Positions 7,403 to 14,781 of a DNA stretch of 64,000 nt are shown here, one piece after another. A program made the translations under genes and the position numbers. This DNA is from Terriglobales bacterium. Its GTDB lineage: Bacteria; Acidobacteriota; Terriglobia; Terriglobales; Acidobacteriaceae. The DNA is taken from positions 1-64,000 of the forward strand of contig DATMAB010000025.1 in the NCBI GenBank assembly GCA_035573675.1, read 5' to 3'. The notes beneath the pieces were generated by a model. The model was given only the letters and a program-made list of their open reading frames with translations, was not told the origin of the DNA and did no database searches. The stretch's first letter is position 1. The number at the start of each line of letters is the position of its first letter.

Positions 7403-8377
7403 TCAATAGGTTTTCAACCGCCGCGCCTCGCGCACTACGTCCGCCACCTTGGGCAGGAACACTTCCTCGAGCGGCGGCGAGAACGGCACCGGCGTGTCCA
7501 GAGCCGCGATGCGTACCACCGGCCCGTCCAGGTCGTCGAAGCACTCTTCGTGGATCACCGCCGTCACCTCGCCCGCAATTCCGCCTGTCTTCGTGTCCTC
7601 GTGCAGGATGATGGCCCTGCTGGTCTTGCGCACCGTCGCGGCAATTGCCTCGCGATCCAGCGGCGCGAGCGTCCGCAGGTCGAGCACCTCGACGTCGATC
7701 CCTTCTTTCGCCAGGATCTCGGCCGCCTCCAGCGCCACATGCAGCATCGCGGCGTAGGTGATGATGCTCAGGTCGCCGCCCCCGCGCGCCACACGCGCCT
7801 TGCCCAGCGGTACCGTGTACTCCTCTTCCGGCAGCTCTTCCTTGATGCGCCGGTAGAGGTACTTGTGTTCCAGGAAGATCACCGGATTGTTATCGCGCAC
7901 CGCACTCTTGATCAGCCCCTTGGCGTCGTACGCCGTGCCCGGCGCAACGACCTTCAGCCCTGGCGTGTGCACGAAGTACATCTCCGGGTTCTGCGAGTGG
8001 AACGGACCGCCGTGCACGTTCCCGCCGCACGGCCCGCGCAGCACCACCGGCGCCGGCGCGCCCCAGCGGTAGTGCGATTTGGCCAGCATGTTGGTGATCT
8101 GGTTGAACGCGCAGACGATGAAGTCAATGAACTGGAACTCCACCACCGGCCGCATCCCGGTGAGCGCCGCGCCGAACGCCGCGCCCACGATGGCCGACTC
8201 GGCGATGGGCGTATCGATCACCCGCTCCGCGCCGAAGTGATGGATGAAGCCGTCCGTCACCTTGAACGCCCCGCCGTAGATGCCGATGTCCTCCCCGATG
8301 CAGAACACCGCCGGGTCGCGCTCCATCTCCTCCCAAAGTCCCTGGCGGATGGCTTCGAGATAGGTAACAGTCGGCAT
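7403..8377 (-). CDS. 2-oxoacid dehydrogenase E1 component, beta subunit
   Basis: This is the beta subunit of the thiamine diphosphate-dependent alpha2-beta2 E1 enzyme, which decarboxylates a 2-oxoacid and acylates the E2 lipoyl group. The 324 residues match the usual length. Diagnostic stretches include the N-terminal TYLEAIRQGL and FCIGEDIGIYGG, the cofactor-site ERVIDTPIAES, the VEFQFIDF strand, and a transketolase C-terminal domain with VEVLDLRTLAPLD. It pairs with the alpha subunit encoded at 9033-10307. A DUF1080 gene intervenes, whose frame-corrected stop would lie 2 bases from this ATG. Pyruvate or 2-oxoisovalerate are both possible substrates. Confidence 0.93.
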   Translation of the reverse strand: MPTVTYLEAIRQGLWEEMERDPAVFCIGEDIGIYGGAFKVTDGFIHHFGAERVIDTPIAESAIVGAAFGAALTGMRPVVEFQFIDFIVCAFNQITNMLAKSHYRWGAPAPVVLRGPCGGNVHGGPFHSQNPEMYFVHTPGLKVVAPGTAYDAKGLIKSAVRDNNPVIFLEHKYLYRRIKEELPEEEYTVPLGKARVARGGGDLSIITYAAMLHVALEAAEILAKEGIDVEVLDLRTLAPLDREAIAATVRKTSRAIILHEDTKTGGIAGEVTAVIHEECFDDLDGPVVRIAALDTPVPFSPPLEEVFLPKVADVVREARRLKTY

Positions 8378-8396
8378 CCCTAAAGCGGCCTCACGC

Positions 8397-9020
8397 TCAC
8401 TTCCTTGAAGTACACGGTCGATTCGCGCCCGTGGTTCTGCAGACCCACGTATCCGGCTTCAGGCCGCGGCCCACGCTCCGGCTCCCAATCTTCTTCCGTT
8501 CGGGGACAGGGCCCGAAGGATCGAACTCGGTCACGCGAATCCTGTTCAGGTCGACCACAATGCGCGGGCCCGTCAACGTAATCTCCATGACGTTCCACTC
8601 GCCGGCGGGCTTGGCCGCTCCGCCTTTCGCGGGAGCCAGGGAATAGATTGCGCCGGTCCGGTGCAGTTCGTCTTCGGCATCCTGTATTTGCACCTCGTAA
8701 CCATGGTGCACGGCGTACCAGGGATTGGCGGGCTGCTCGGCGATTCGCACAAACACCCCCGAGTTCGAGGCGCGAGCCGTGGTCCGATACACCACGCGAA
8801 TCACGCAGTTGCCCAGCTTTTCGCGCGTGTACCACAAGAGGCCCATCCCGCCTTCCGTGCGAAGAAGACCTCCCTCCACCATGAATCGTCCTGCTCCCAC
8901 GTGCTGCCAGCCATCCAGATCCTGTCCGTTGAACAAGGGGCGGAACTCCTTTTCCGCCACGGCTGGGCTCGCAGTCATAAGAACCGTCAACAACAACAGA
9001 AGCTGATACCTGGCACTCAT
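8397..9020 (-). CDS. Secreted DUF1080 (3-keto-disaccharide hydrolase-like) protein, frameshifted near its end
   Basis: The 207-residue product starts with a signal peptide (ARYQLLLLLTVLMTASPAVA) and then follows the DUF1080 pattern: FRPLFNGQDLDGW, GGLLRTEGGMGLLWY, NSGVFVRI, GYEVQIQD and GEWNVMEITL. DUF1080 proteins have a concanavalin-like fold and some hydrolyse 3-keto-glycosides. After PVPERKK (near 8490) the frame loses the family ending. The next frame restores it (WEPERGPRPEAGYVGLQNHG, then VYFKEVSVRPL, stop at 8380). One missing base near 8490/8491 explains this. The location between the E1 subunit genes of a dehydrogenase operon is odd. Confidence 0.85.
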   Translation of the reverse strand: MSARYQLLLLLTVLMTASPAVAEKEFRPLFNGQDLDGWQHVGAGRFMVEGGLLRTEGGMGLLWYTREKLGNCVIRVVYRTTARASNSGVFVRIAEQPANPWYAVHHGYEVQIQDAEDELHRTGAIYSLAPAKGGAAKPAGEWNVMEITLTGPRIVVDLNRIRVTEFDPSGPVPERKKIGSRSVGRGLKPDTWVCRTTGANRPCTSRK

Positions 9021-9032
9021 TCTGTCCGCGGG

Positions 9033-10307
9033 CTAACGCAAATGCACCGCCGCCTCCGACTCCTTCGGCTTGCCTTCGTCCTTCCTCTGCGCCACCTTCA
9101 CCGGCCCATACTTCAGCTTGATCTCGTGGCAGCCTTCTTCACAGTAGACGCCGGTCGCGGCCGTCTCCGGCTTGGGCATCGGTGAAGCCACTGCAGCTTC
9201 GCGATCGGCTTCCAGCTCTTTCTCCACGTCGTCAATCAGCTTCTTGTTCTCCGCCGGTGTTAGCCACTTCTTCTCCAACAGATATTTCTCGAAGCGCGCA
9301 ATGGGATCGCGCTTGCGCCAGAACTCGAACAATTCCCTGGGGACGTATCCGGCGGCGTCGTGGATGGCATGGCCCTTCATGCGCATCATCTTGGCCTCGA
9401 TCAGCGTCGGACCCTCGCCGCGGCGGGCGCGCTCACAGGCCTCGTGCGCCGCGTCATACACCTGGCAGGCGTCGGTCCCGTCTACGATCACTCCCGGCAC
9501 CCCGTATCCCGGCGCGCGCGTCGCCAGGTCTTCCACCGCGAATTGCATTTCCGTCGGCGTCGAATATGCCCACAGGTTGTTTTCCACGATCAGCACCAGC
9601 CCCAGCTTCTGGACGGCGGCGAAGTTCAGTCCTTCATGGAACACGCCGGTGGATTGGCCTCCGTCGCCGATGTAGGTCATTACCGCGATGTTCCGCCCCT
9701 GCATGCGCGCGCCCAGCGCCACACCCGCCAGCACCGGGATCAGGTCGCCCAGCATGGAGATGGGCGCGCACACGTTGCGCTCCTTGATGTCTCCGAAGTG
9801 CGACGACGCATCCCGGCCCTTGGTCGGCGAGCCCGCCCGCGCCATGTACTGCATCATGATGTCGCGCGCCGGAAAGCCCTTCACCAGCAGCGACCCCTGA
9901 TTGCGGATCATGGGCGCCAGCCAGTCTTCCTTGCGCAGCGCGTAGGCGGAAGCGCACGAACAAGCCTCCTGTCCCAGCCCGAAGTACACGCCGCCCACCA
10001 CCTGGCCCTGCTTGTAGAGATTCTCCAGCGCCTGTTCCATCCTGCGGTTGAGCAGCATCCAGCGATAGATCTCGACGCACTGCTGCTTGCTGAGGTACTT
10101 CGACTCGCGGATCGGCGGCACGGGCGCGTCCAGCTTCCCGCGCACTTCGTACCGCACCTCGCCGTCGCGCACCACCTCGACCACGCGGAAGGAAGGCTTC
10201 TCGAGCCGCAAATCAACAATGGCCTGCGCGTTTCTCACCGCCGGAGCCGGTGCGGGTCTTGCGCCGTCCTTCGCTTGCCTCGGAATCTTGTTGTGCCTGT
10301 TCTTCAT
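9033..10307 (-). CDS. 2-oxoacid dehydrogenase E1 component, alpha subunit
   Basis: This subunit binds thiamine diphosphate through the visible motif GDGGQSTGVFHEGLNFA ending in VENN. The 424 residues include about 60 extra at the N-terminus and a Cys-containing tail (GVYCEEGCHEIKLKYG) beyond the usual core. Other family signatures are YFGLGQEACSCASAYAL, the active-site region APMIRNQGSL, and a phosphorylation-loop-like MKGHAIHDAAGYVP. It follows lipB with a one-base gap and precedes the DUF1080 and beta-subunit genes in the same operon. The double-Cys tail resembles a metal-binding appendage and is unusual for E1-alpha. Confidence 0.93.
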   Translation of the reverse strand: MKNRHNKIPRQAKDGARPAPAPAVRNAQAIVDLRLEKPSFRVVEVVRDGEVRYEVRGKLDAPVPPIRESKYLSKQQCVEIYRWMLLNRRMEQALENLYKQGQVVGGVYFGLGQEACSCASAYALRKEDWLAPMIRNQGSLLVKGFPARDIMMQYMARAGSPTKGRDASSHFGDIKERNVCAPISMLGDLIPVLAGVALGARMQGRNIAVMTYIGDGGQSTGVFHEGLNFAAVQKLGLVLIVENNLWAYSTPTEMQFAVEDLATRAPGYGVPGVIVDGTDACQVYDAAHEACERARRGEGPTLIEAKMMRMKGHAIHDAAGYVPRELFEFWRKRDPIARFEKYLLEKKWLTPAENKKLIDDVEKELEADREAAVASPMPKPETAATGVYCEEGCHEIKLKYGPVKVAQRKDEGKPKESEAAVHLR

Positions 10308-10308
10308 C

Positions 10309-11103
10309 TCACGCCCAGGTCTCTTCGCTCTCGCCCCGCAGCCTGCGGATCTCCTCCGGCGCCCGCATGGGCACGCCCATCGGCCGTCCTGGGAGTTCGT
10401 CGAGCGTCTTCACCCACTGCATTTCGCCGGCGAACACTTCACCGCACCGCCGCGCCACTGCTTCTGCGACCTCATCGAGCGAAACTGCCTTGTCCAGCTC
10501 CTTCGCCATGGAGGTCACCGGCTTCTGAACGATGCCGCAGGGCACGATCAGCTCAAAATCGCTCAAGTCGGTATTCACGTTGAGCGCAAACCCGTGCGAC
10601 GTCACCCCGCGCGAAATGTGCACGCCGATCGCCGCGATCTTGCCTTGTGCCCGGTCTTTCTCCGTGTCTCCGTGTCTCCCTGGTGAATCCGCCCTTGTCC
10701 AAACGCCTGTCATGCCCGCCACGCGCTCGGCCGCGATGCCGAAGTCGGCGCATGTGCGGATCAGCACCTCCTCCAGCCGCCGCACGAATTCCACCGCGCC
10801 GATGGGAGGCGTGAAGCCGCGCAGGTCGAAGATGGGATATCCCACAAGCTGTCCCGGTCCGTGATAGGTCACGTCGCCGCCGCGATCACATTCGAAGACC
10901 TCGACGCCTCGCGTTGCAAGCTCCTCCGGCGCCGCGATAACGTTGGCGGCTTTCGCGTTGCGCCCCAGGGTGATCACCCGGGGATGCTCCAACAGCAGCA
11001 GGACGTCCCCGATTTCGCCGCGCTTGCGCCGTTCTATCAGGGAGCGCTGCAGCTCGAGCGCCGTGCCGTACTCCACTGTCCCGAGTTGGACCACAGAAAT
11101 CAA
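10309..11103 (-). CDS. lipB: Octanoyltransferase LipB
   Basis: LipB moves octanoyl groups from acyl carrier protein to the lipoyl domains of E2 proteins, the first step of lipoate assembly. The 264-residue protein has the LipB signature RGGDVTYHGPGQ, the catalytic Lys in GKIAAIGVHISRG and the catalytic Cys in ELIVPCGIV. Between GVW and GKIAAIG it carries about 18 extra polar residues (ADSPGRHGDTEKDRAQ). The DNA there is a tandem TCTCCGTG word repeat, so the loop looks repeat-derived. It overlaps lpd by 4 bases. Its place in an operon with lipoylated E2 and E3 is functionally coherent. No lipA is seen in the window. Confidence 0.95.
   Translation of the reverse strand: MISVVQLGTVEYGTALELQRSLIERRKRGEIGDVLLLLEHPRVITLGRNAKAANVIAAPEELATRGVEVFECDRGGDVTYHGPGQLVGYPIFDLRGFTPPIGAVEFVRRLEEVLIRTCADFGIAAERVAGMTGVWTRADSPGRHGDTEKDRAQGKIAAIGVHISRGVTSHGFALNVNTDLSDFELIVPCGIVQKPVTSMAKELDKAVSLDEVAEAVARRCGEVFAGEMQWVKTLDELPGRPMGVPMRAPEEIRRLRGESEETWA
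10657..10690. repeat. Tandem word repeat inside lipB (TCTCCGTG units)
   Basis: The plus strand reads three near-identical TCTCCGTG-type units followed by TGGTGAATCC. It stays in frame on the minus strand and encodes the variable loop of LipB before its catalytic Lys. Equivalent words are otherwise an intergenic feature in this window. Confidence 0.7.
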
Positions 11104-12527
11104 AAGTTGATCGCCACTCCCTGCACCGCATTGAATGCATCGCCCATCCCCTCAGAGAGCGTCGGATGCGCGTGGATGGTGAACATCAGGTCGTCCACCG
11201 TGCCTTCCAGTTCCAGCACCGCCACCGATTCCGCGATCAGCTCCGTCGCCGACGGCCCGATGATGTGCACGCCCAGGATCTCGCCGTACTTCGCCTCCGA
11301 GACCACCTTGATGAACCCTTCGTGCGAGCCCACGATGCTGGCCTTGGAGTTCGCCGTGAACGGGAACTTGCCCACTTTGACCTGGTATCCAGCCTGCCTC
11401 GCGGCAGCTTCGGTCAGCCCTACACTCCCGATCTGCGGTTCGCAGTACGTGCAGTTGGGGATGCGCTCGCGCCGCACCGGACGCGCCGGCTTCGCCGCGA
11501 TGCGCGCCACCGCTACGATGCCCTCCATCATCCCCGCGTGCGCCAGTTGCGGCAGTCCGGCCACGATGTCGCCCACCGCGTACACGCCCGGCTCGGCAGT
11601 CTCCATCCACTCGTTCACGTGGATGTATCCTCGCTCGCTCTTGACTTTGGTCTTCTCCAGACCGATGCCCTCCGTGCGCGGCGCCCGCCCCACTGCGATC
11701 AGGATCTTCTCCGCCTCGATCTTCTGCGGCTTGCCGTCCCTTCCGGTGATGCTCACCGCCACGCCGGCCTTCGTCTTCTCGACCTTTTCGACCTTGGCGC
11801 CGGTATGGCTCTTGATGCCTTTCTTGTTGAACGACCGCAGCAGTTCCTTGGAGACCTCCTCGTCCTCGAGCGGCACCAGCCGCGGCAGCATTTCCAGGAT
11901 GGTCACGTCGCTCTCGAATGAGCGATAGATGGAAGCAAATTCCACACCCACTGCACCTGCGCCCACCACGATTAGCGATTTGGGAATCGCCTCCAGGCTG
12001 AGGATCTCGATATTCGTCAGCACTCGGTCATCCGCCTTCAACCCGGGCAGCATGCGCGCCTCGGAACCCGTCGCCACGATGACGTTCTCTGCCTTCACCG
12101 TCGTGGCCGTGCCCTTGCCGTCCGTCGGCGTCACTTCCACCGTCAGGATTCCGTCTTTGCGCGGCCCGGTCAGCCTCCCGAATCCGCCGGCCACTGTGAC
12201 CTTGTTCTTGCGCATCAGATAGTCCAGGCCCTTGGTGTGCTTGGCGACGATCTTGTTTTTGCGTTCCTGCACCGCCGCCCAGTTGATCCTGGGATTGGTG
12301 ACGCCTTCGATGCCGAATTCCTTGGCGGCCTTCAGATGGTCGTAGATTTCGGCATTGAAGAGCAGTGCCTTCGTGGGAATGCAGCCCACCTGCAGGCAGG
12401 TGCCGCCCAGTTTGGCGTCCTTTTCGATCAGGCAGGTCTTCAGGCCCCACTGGCCGGCGCGGATGGCGGCCGTGTATCCGCCCGGCCCCGCACCCAGGAT
12501 GGCCACATCGAAGATGGTTTCAGCCAA
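11100..12527 (-). CDS. lpdA: Dihydrolipoyl dehydrogenase (E3)
   Basis: E3 reoxidises dihydrolipoyl groups of E2 with FAD and NAD+. The 475-residue protein has the FAD dinucleotide motif ILGAGPGGYTAA, redox-active Cys44 and Cys49 in GGTCLQVGCIPTK, the NAD-binding GAGAVGVEFA, the second FAD motif ending in YAVGDIVAG, and the C-terminal catalytic His in IHAHPTLSEG. It is the first gene of the minus-strand operon lpd-lipB-E1-alpha-DUF1080-E1-beta-E2. A second E3 gene (54595-56010) belongs to the other pyruvate dehydrogenase cluster. The two are diverged paralogues, so each complex may have its own E3. Confidence 0.96.
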   Translation of the reverse strand: MAETIFDVAILGAGPGGYTAAIRAGQWGLKTCLIEKDAKLGGTCLQVGCIPTKALLFNAEIYDHLKAAKEFGIEGVTNPRINWAAVQERKNKIVAKHTKGLDYLMRKNKVTVAGGFGRLTGPRKDGILTVEVTPTDGKGTATTVKAENVIVATGSEARMLPGLKADDRVLTNIEILSLEAIPKSLIVVGAGAVGVEFASIYRSFESDVTILEMLPRLVPLEDEEVSKELLRSFNKKGIKSHTGAKVEKVEKTKAGVAVSITGRDGKPQKIEAEKILIAVGRAPRTEGIGLEKTKVKSERGYIHVNEWMETAEPGVYAVGDIVAGLPQLAHAGMMEGIVAVARIAAKPARPVRRERIPNCTYCEPQIGSVGLTEAAARQAGYQVKVGKFPFTANSKASIVGSHEGFIKVVSEAKYGEILGVHIIGPSATELIAESVAVLELEGTVDDLMFTIHAHPTLSEGMGDAFNAVQGVAINF

Positions 12528-12564
12528 GTTCGCGCTCCCGCTCTCGGAGATGGCTACGCGCTCG

Positions 12565-12570
12565 ATTGTA
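12565..12570 (-). promoter_or_regulatory. Possible -10 element of the lpd-lipB-E1 operon
   Basis: On the minus strand TACAAT (12570-12565) lies about 38 bases upstream of the lpd start, the right distance for a -10. I see no good -35 hexamer 16-18 bases further out, so this is tentative. Confidence 0.3.
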
Positions 12571-12603
12571 TTCGAGCCCCGCGCAGGGAGGCGAGTTTCC
12601 GAC

Positions 12604-12984
12604 CTACCGCGCCACTTCGCTCATCAGCGCCAGCAGGTTGCCCTCGGAATCGCGGAACGAGCACAGCCACAGGTCGAACTTCTCTAGCTTCGCCACCAGG
12701 ATGGGCGCTTCCTCCACTTGCACCTTCCGTTCCACCAGGGCGGCATGGGCCTTCTGGATGTCGGGGACTTTGAAATAGATGATGGAGCTGGGATGGTCGA
12801 ACTCCTTCTTATCCGGCACCGCCAGCATCAGGCGGATGCCATCGCAGTCGAAGAACGCCAGCGTCCCGGCAGGGAAGAGGAATTTCATGCCCAGCACGTC
12901 GCGATAGAATGCCACCGCCCGGTTCAGGTCGTAGGCGGTCACGCTGATCTGGCCGATCTGGGAGAGCGCGAGTTCCGTCGTCAT
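12604..12984 (-). CDS. VOC-family (glyoxalase/bleomycin resistance-like) protein
   Basis: This 126-residue protein shows the VOC fold pattern: QISVTAYDLNRAVAFYRDVLGMKFLF, then AFFDCDGIRLMLAVP, and a second module ending LWLCSFRDSEGNLLALMSEV. VOC proteins are metal-dependent lyases, dioxygenases or antibiotic-binding proteins; this one cannot be assigned a substrate. I chose the ATG at 12984 because AAGGAGG lies 8 bases upstream. A longer frame starting at 13026 would begin inside the operator palindrome. It is divergent from the MarR gene, whose product probably controls it. Confidence 0.85.
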   Translation of the reverse strand: MTTELALSQIGQISVTAYDLNRAVAFYRDVLGMKFLFPAGTLAFFDCDGIRLMLAVPDKKEFDHPSSIIYFKVPDIQKAHAALVERKVQVEEAPILVAKLEKFDLWLCSFRDSEGNLLALMSEVAR

Positions 12985-13016
12985 GGTTGAAGCCTCCTTG
13001 CGGGCCATCTGCAATG

Positions 13017-13035
13017 TAGTTAGCATAGCTAACTA
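13017..13035. promoter_or_regulatory. Perfect 19-bp palindrome, probable MarR operator
   Basis: Arms TAGTTAGC and GCTAACTA are separated by ATA. The site sits between the divergent VOC and MarR genes and ends one base before the MarR ATG. Length, AT-rich symmetry and position are typical of a MarR-type operator that represses both directions. Confidence 0.8.
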
Positions 13036-13036
13036 A

Positions 13037-13498
13037 ATGCTGCGGCGCAAGCCAAAAATCGCACCCCCCAGGGAAGGGACGCGCCGGGTCGTGGCCGACC
13101 GCCTGCACTCCGCCGCCATCCGCCTGCTCCGCCGGCTGCGCGCCCAGGACCGCGCCGCCGGCATCGGCCCCGCCCAGCTCTCGGCGCTCTCGGTGCTGGT
13201 CTTCGGCGGGCCGTGTTCCCTCAAGCAGCTGGCGGAGGCCGAGCAGGTGCGGCCTCCCACCATGAGCCGCATCGCGGCCGGGTTGCGCCGCGCCGGCCTG
13301 GTGCGCGCGGAAGCCGTCGGCGCCGACCGCCGCAAGCTCCGACTGGTCCCCACGGCCAAGGGGATCCAGGTCATGCAGCAGGGCCGCCGCCGCCGCGTCC
13401 AGCAGCTCGCCCGCGCCCTGCGGACATTTCCAGAGAACAAAGTCCGCCGCCTCGGGCATGCCGCGGAAACTATCTTTGAACTGGTGCGGCGACTCTGA
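13037..13498 (+). CDS. MarR-family transcriptional regulator
   Basis: The 153-residue protein has the MarR winged-helix layout: an N-terminal dimerisation helix (LHSAAIRLLRRLRAQD), the helix-turn-helix region GPCSLKQLAEAEQVRPPTMSRIAAGLRRAGLV, and a wing with VGADRRKLRLVPTAKG. A basic C-terminal helix completes the dimer. The DR of the wing matches the family DNA-contacting loop. The ATG lies one base after the 19-bp palindrome, so bound repressor would cover its own start region. An internal GTG at 13091 is an alternative start. Its likely targets are itself and the divergent VOC gene; the ligand is unknown. Confidence 0.9.
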   Translation: MLRRKPKIAPPREGTRRVVADRLHSAAIRLLRRLRAQDRAAGIGPAQLSALSVLVFGGPCSLKQLAEAEQVRPPTMSRIAAGLRRAGLVRAEAVGADRRKLRLVPTAKGIQVMQQGRRRRVQQLARALRTFPENKVRRLGHAAETIFELVRRL

Positions 13499-13560
13499 TA
13501 ACGACAAGTGGAAGGCTGACTCGGGCGCCTGATTCTGGTGGGCGAGCGGGGCTGGGTAGG

Positions 13561-13578
13561 TCGGGCCTTTAGGCCCGA
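13561..13578. repeat. Intergenic palindrome, arms TCGGGCCT / AGGCCCGA
   Basis: Perfect 8-base arms around TT, followed 46 bases later by GGGCGTTAGCCC. Both belong to the GGGC-TA-GCCC family also seen near 4640 and 4820. It could act as a terminator between the convergent MarR and hemB genes. Confidence 0.65.
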
Positions 13579-13626
13579 CTCGCGAAGCGATCCCGCGTCA
13601 GCAGCGGACTCTCCCGACAGAGGGCG

Positions 13627-14631
13627 TTAGCCCTGGGTACTGCAGCTGCCCAGCTTCCGGGCCGCATCCTTGGCGTGATAGGTCAGGATCACGTCCGCAC
13701 CCGCCCGCCGGATGGCGGTGAGCGACTCCAGGATCACGCGCTCCCGATCGATCCACCCGTTGCGCGCCGCCGCTTCGATCATGGCGTATTCGCCGGAAAC
13801 CTGGTACGCCGCCAGGGGCGCGTCGAAGCGCTCCCGAGCTTCGCGGATCACATCCAGGTAAGGCAGCGCCGGCTTGACCATGATCATGTCGGCGCCTTCC
13901 TCCAGGTCGAGTTCGATCTCACGCATCGCCTCGCGCCGGTTCGCCGGATCCATCTGGTACGACCGTCGGTCGCCGAACTGGGGCGCTGAGTCCGCCGCCT
14001 CGCGGAACGGCCCATAGAACGCCGACGCGAACTTCGCCGCATAAGAAAGGATGGGAGTATTCCCGAAGCCGGCCGCGTCCAACCCCTTACGGATTGCAGC
14101 CACGCGCCCATCCATCATGTCCGAAGGGGCCACGATATCGATCCCCGCCTCGGTGAGCGAGACTGCCGTCCGCGCCAGCAGCTCCAGGGTCTCATCATTG
14201 ACGATTTCATACGCTCCGCCCACGCCGGTACGCACGATCCCGCAGTGCCCGTGGGACATGTACTCGCACAGGCAGACATCGCCAATGAGGAGCAGTTCGG
14301 GCACCTCCTTCTTGATGGCTCGGGCCGCCTGCTGCACGATGCCGTCCTCGGCCCACGCCCCGGTGGCCACTTCGTCTTTGGTTTCCGGCAGCCCGAACAG
14401 GATCAACGCACCGATCCCCAGCCCGTGCGCCTGCCGCGCTTCCTCCACGGTCTGGTCCACTGAGAGGTTGAAGACTCCCGGCATGGAGCGCACTTCCTTG
14501 CGCACTCCCTTTCCCGGACATACGAACAGCGGATACACCAGGCATTGGGGGGAAAGCCGCGTCTCGCGCACCAGCTCCCGCAGCCTCTCCGTCTGCCGGA
14601 GCCGCCGCATGCGGGTTTCGGGGAAGGCCAT
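13627..14631 (-). CDS. hemB: Delta-aminolevulinic acid dehydratase (porphobilinogen synthase)
   Basis: HemB condenses two 5-aminolevulinate molecules into porphobilinogen in haem and corrinoid biosynthesis. The 334-residue length is normal. The metal site is the Cys-rich [14 protein letters not shown], indicating a Zn-dependent type. The two Schiff-base lysines lie in [14 protein letters not shown] and [11 protein letters not shown]. Other signatures are [26 protein letters not shown] and [15 protein letters not shown]. It stands alone between the MarR gene and the histidine kinase on the opposite strand, with no other hem gene in the window. Start ATG at 14631, followed by the family N-terminus. 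Confidence 0.97.
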   Translation of the reverse strand: MAFPETRMRRLRQTERLRELVRETRLSPQCLVYPLFVCPGKGVRKEVRSMPGVFNLSVDQTVEEARQAHGLGIGALILFGLPETKDEVATGAWAEDGIVQQAARAIKKEVPELLLIGDVCLCEYMSHGHCGIVRTGVGGAYEIVNDETLELLARTAVSLTEAGIDIVAPSDMMDGRVAAIRKGLDAAGFGNTPILSYAAKFASAFYGPFREAADSAPQFGDRRSYQMDPANRREAMREIELDLEEGADMIMVKPALPYLDVIREARERFDAPLAAYQVSGEYAMIEAAARNGWIDRERVILESLTAIRRAGADVILTYHAKDAARKLGSCSTQG

Positions 14632-14781
14632 AGGAGGCGAATTCTAGCAGACCCCTCCCTATGCCTCTCCGGCGTGTCCACCCCCTTGGGGGCACAACCG
14701 GCGCTAGTAGCGGATTTGGTCCGGGTACTTCCGTAACTTGTCCTTTTTCATGCCGGAGCTAGAATCGGCACAAGTGTGGTT

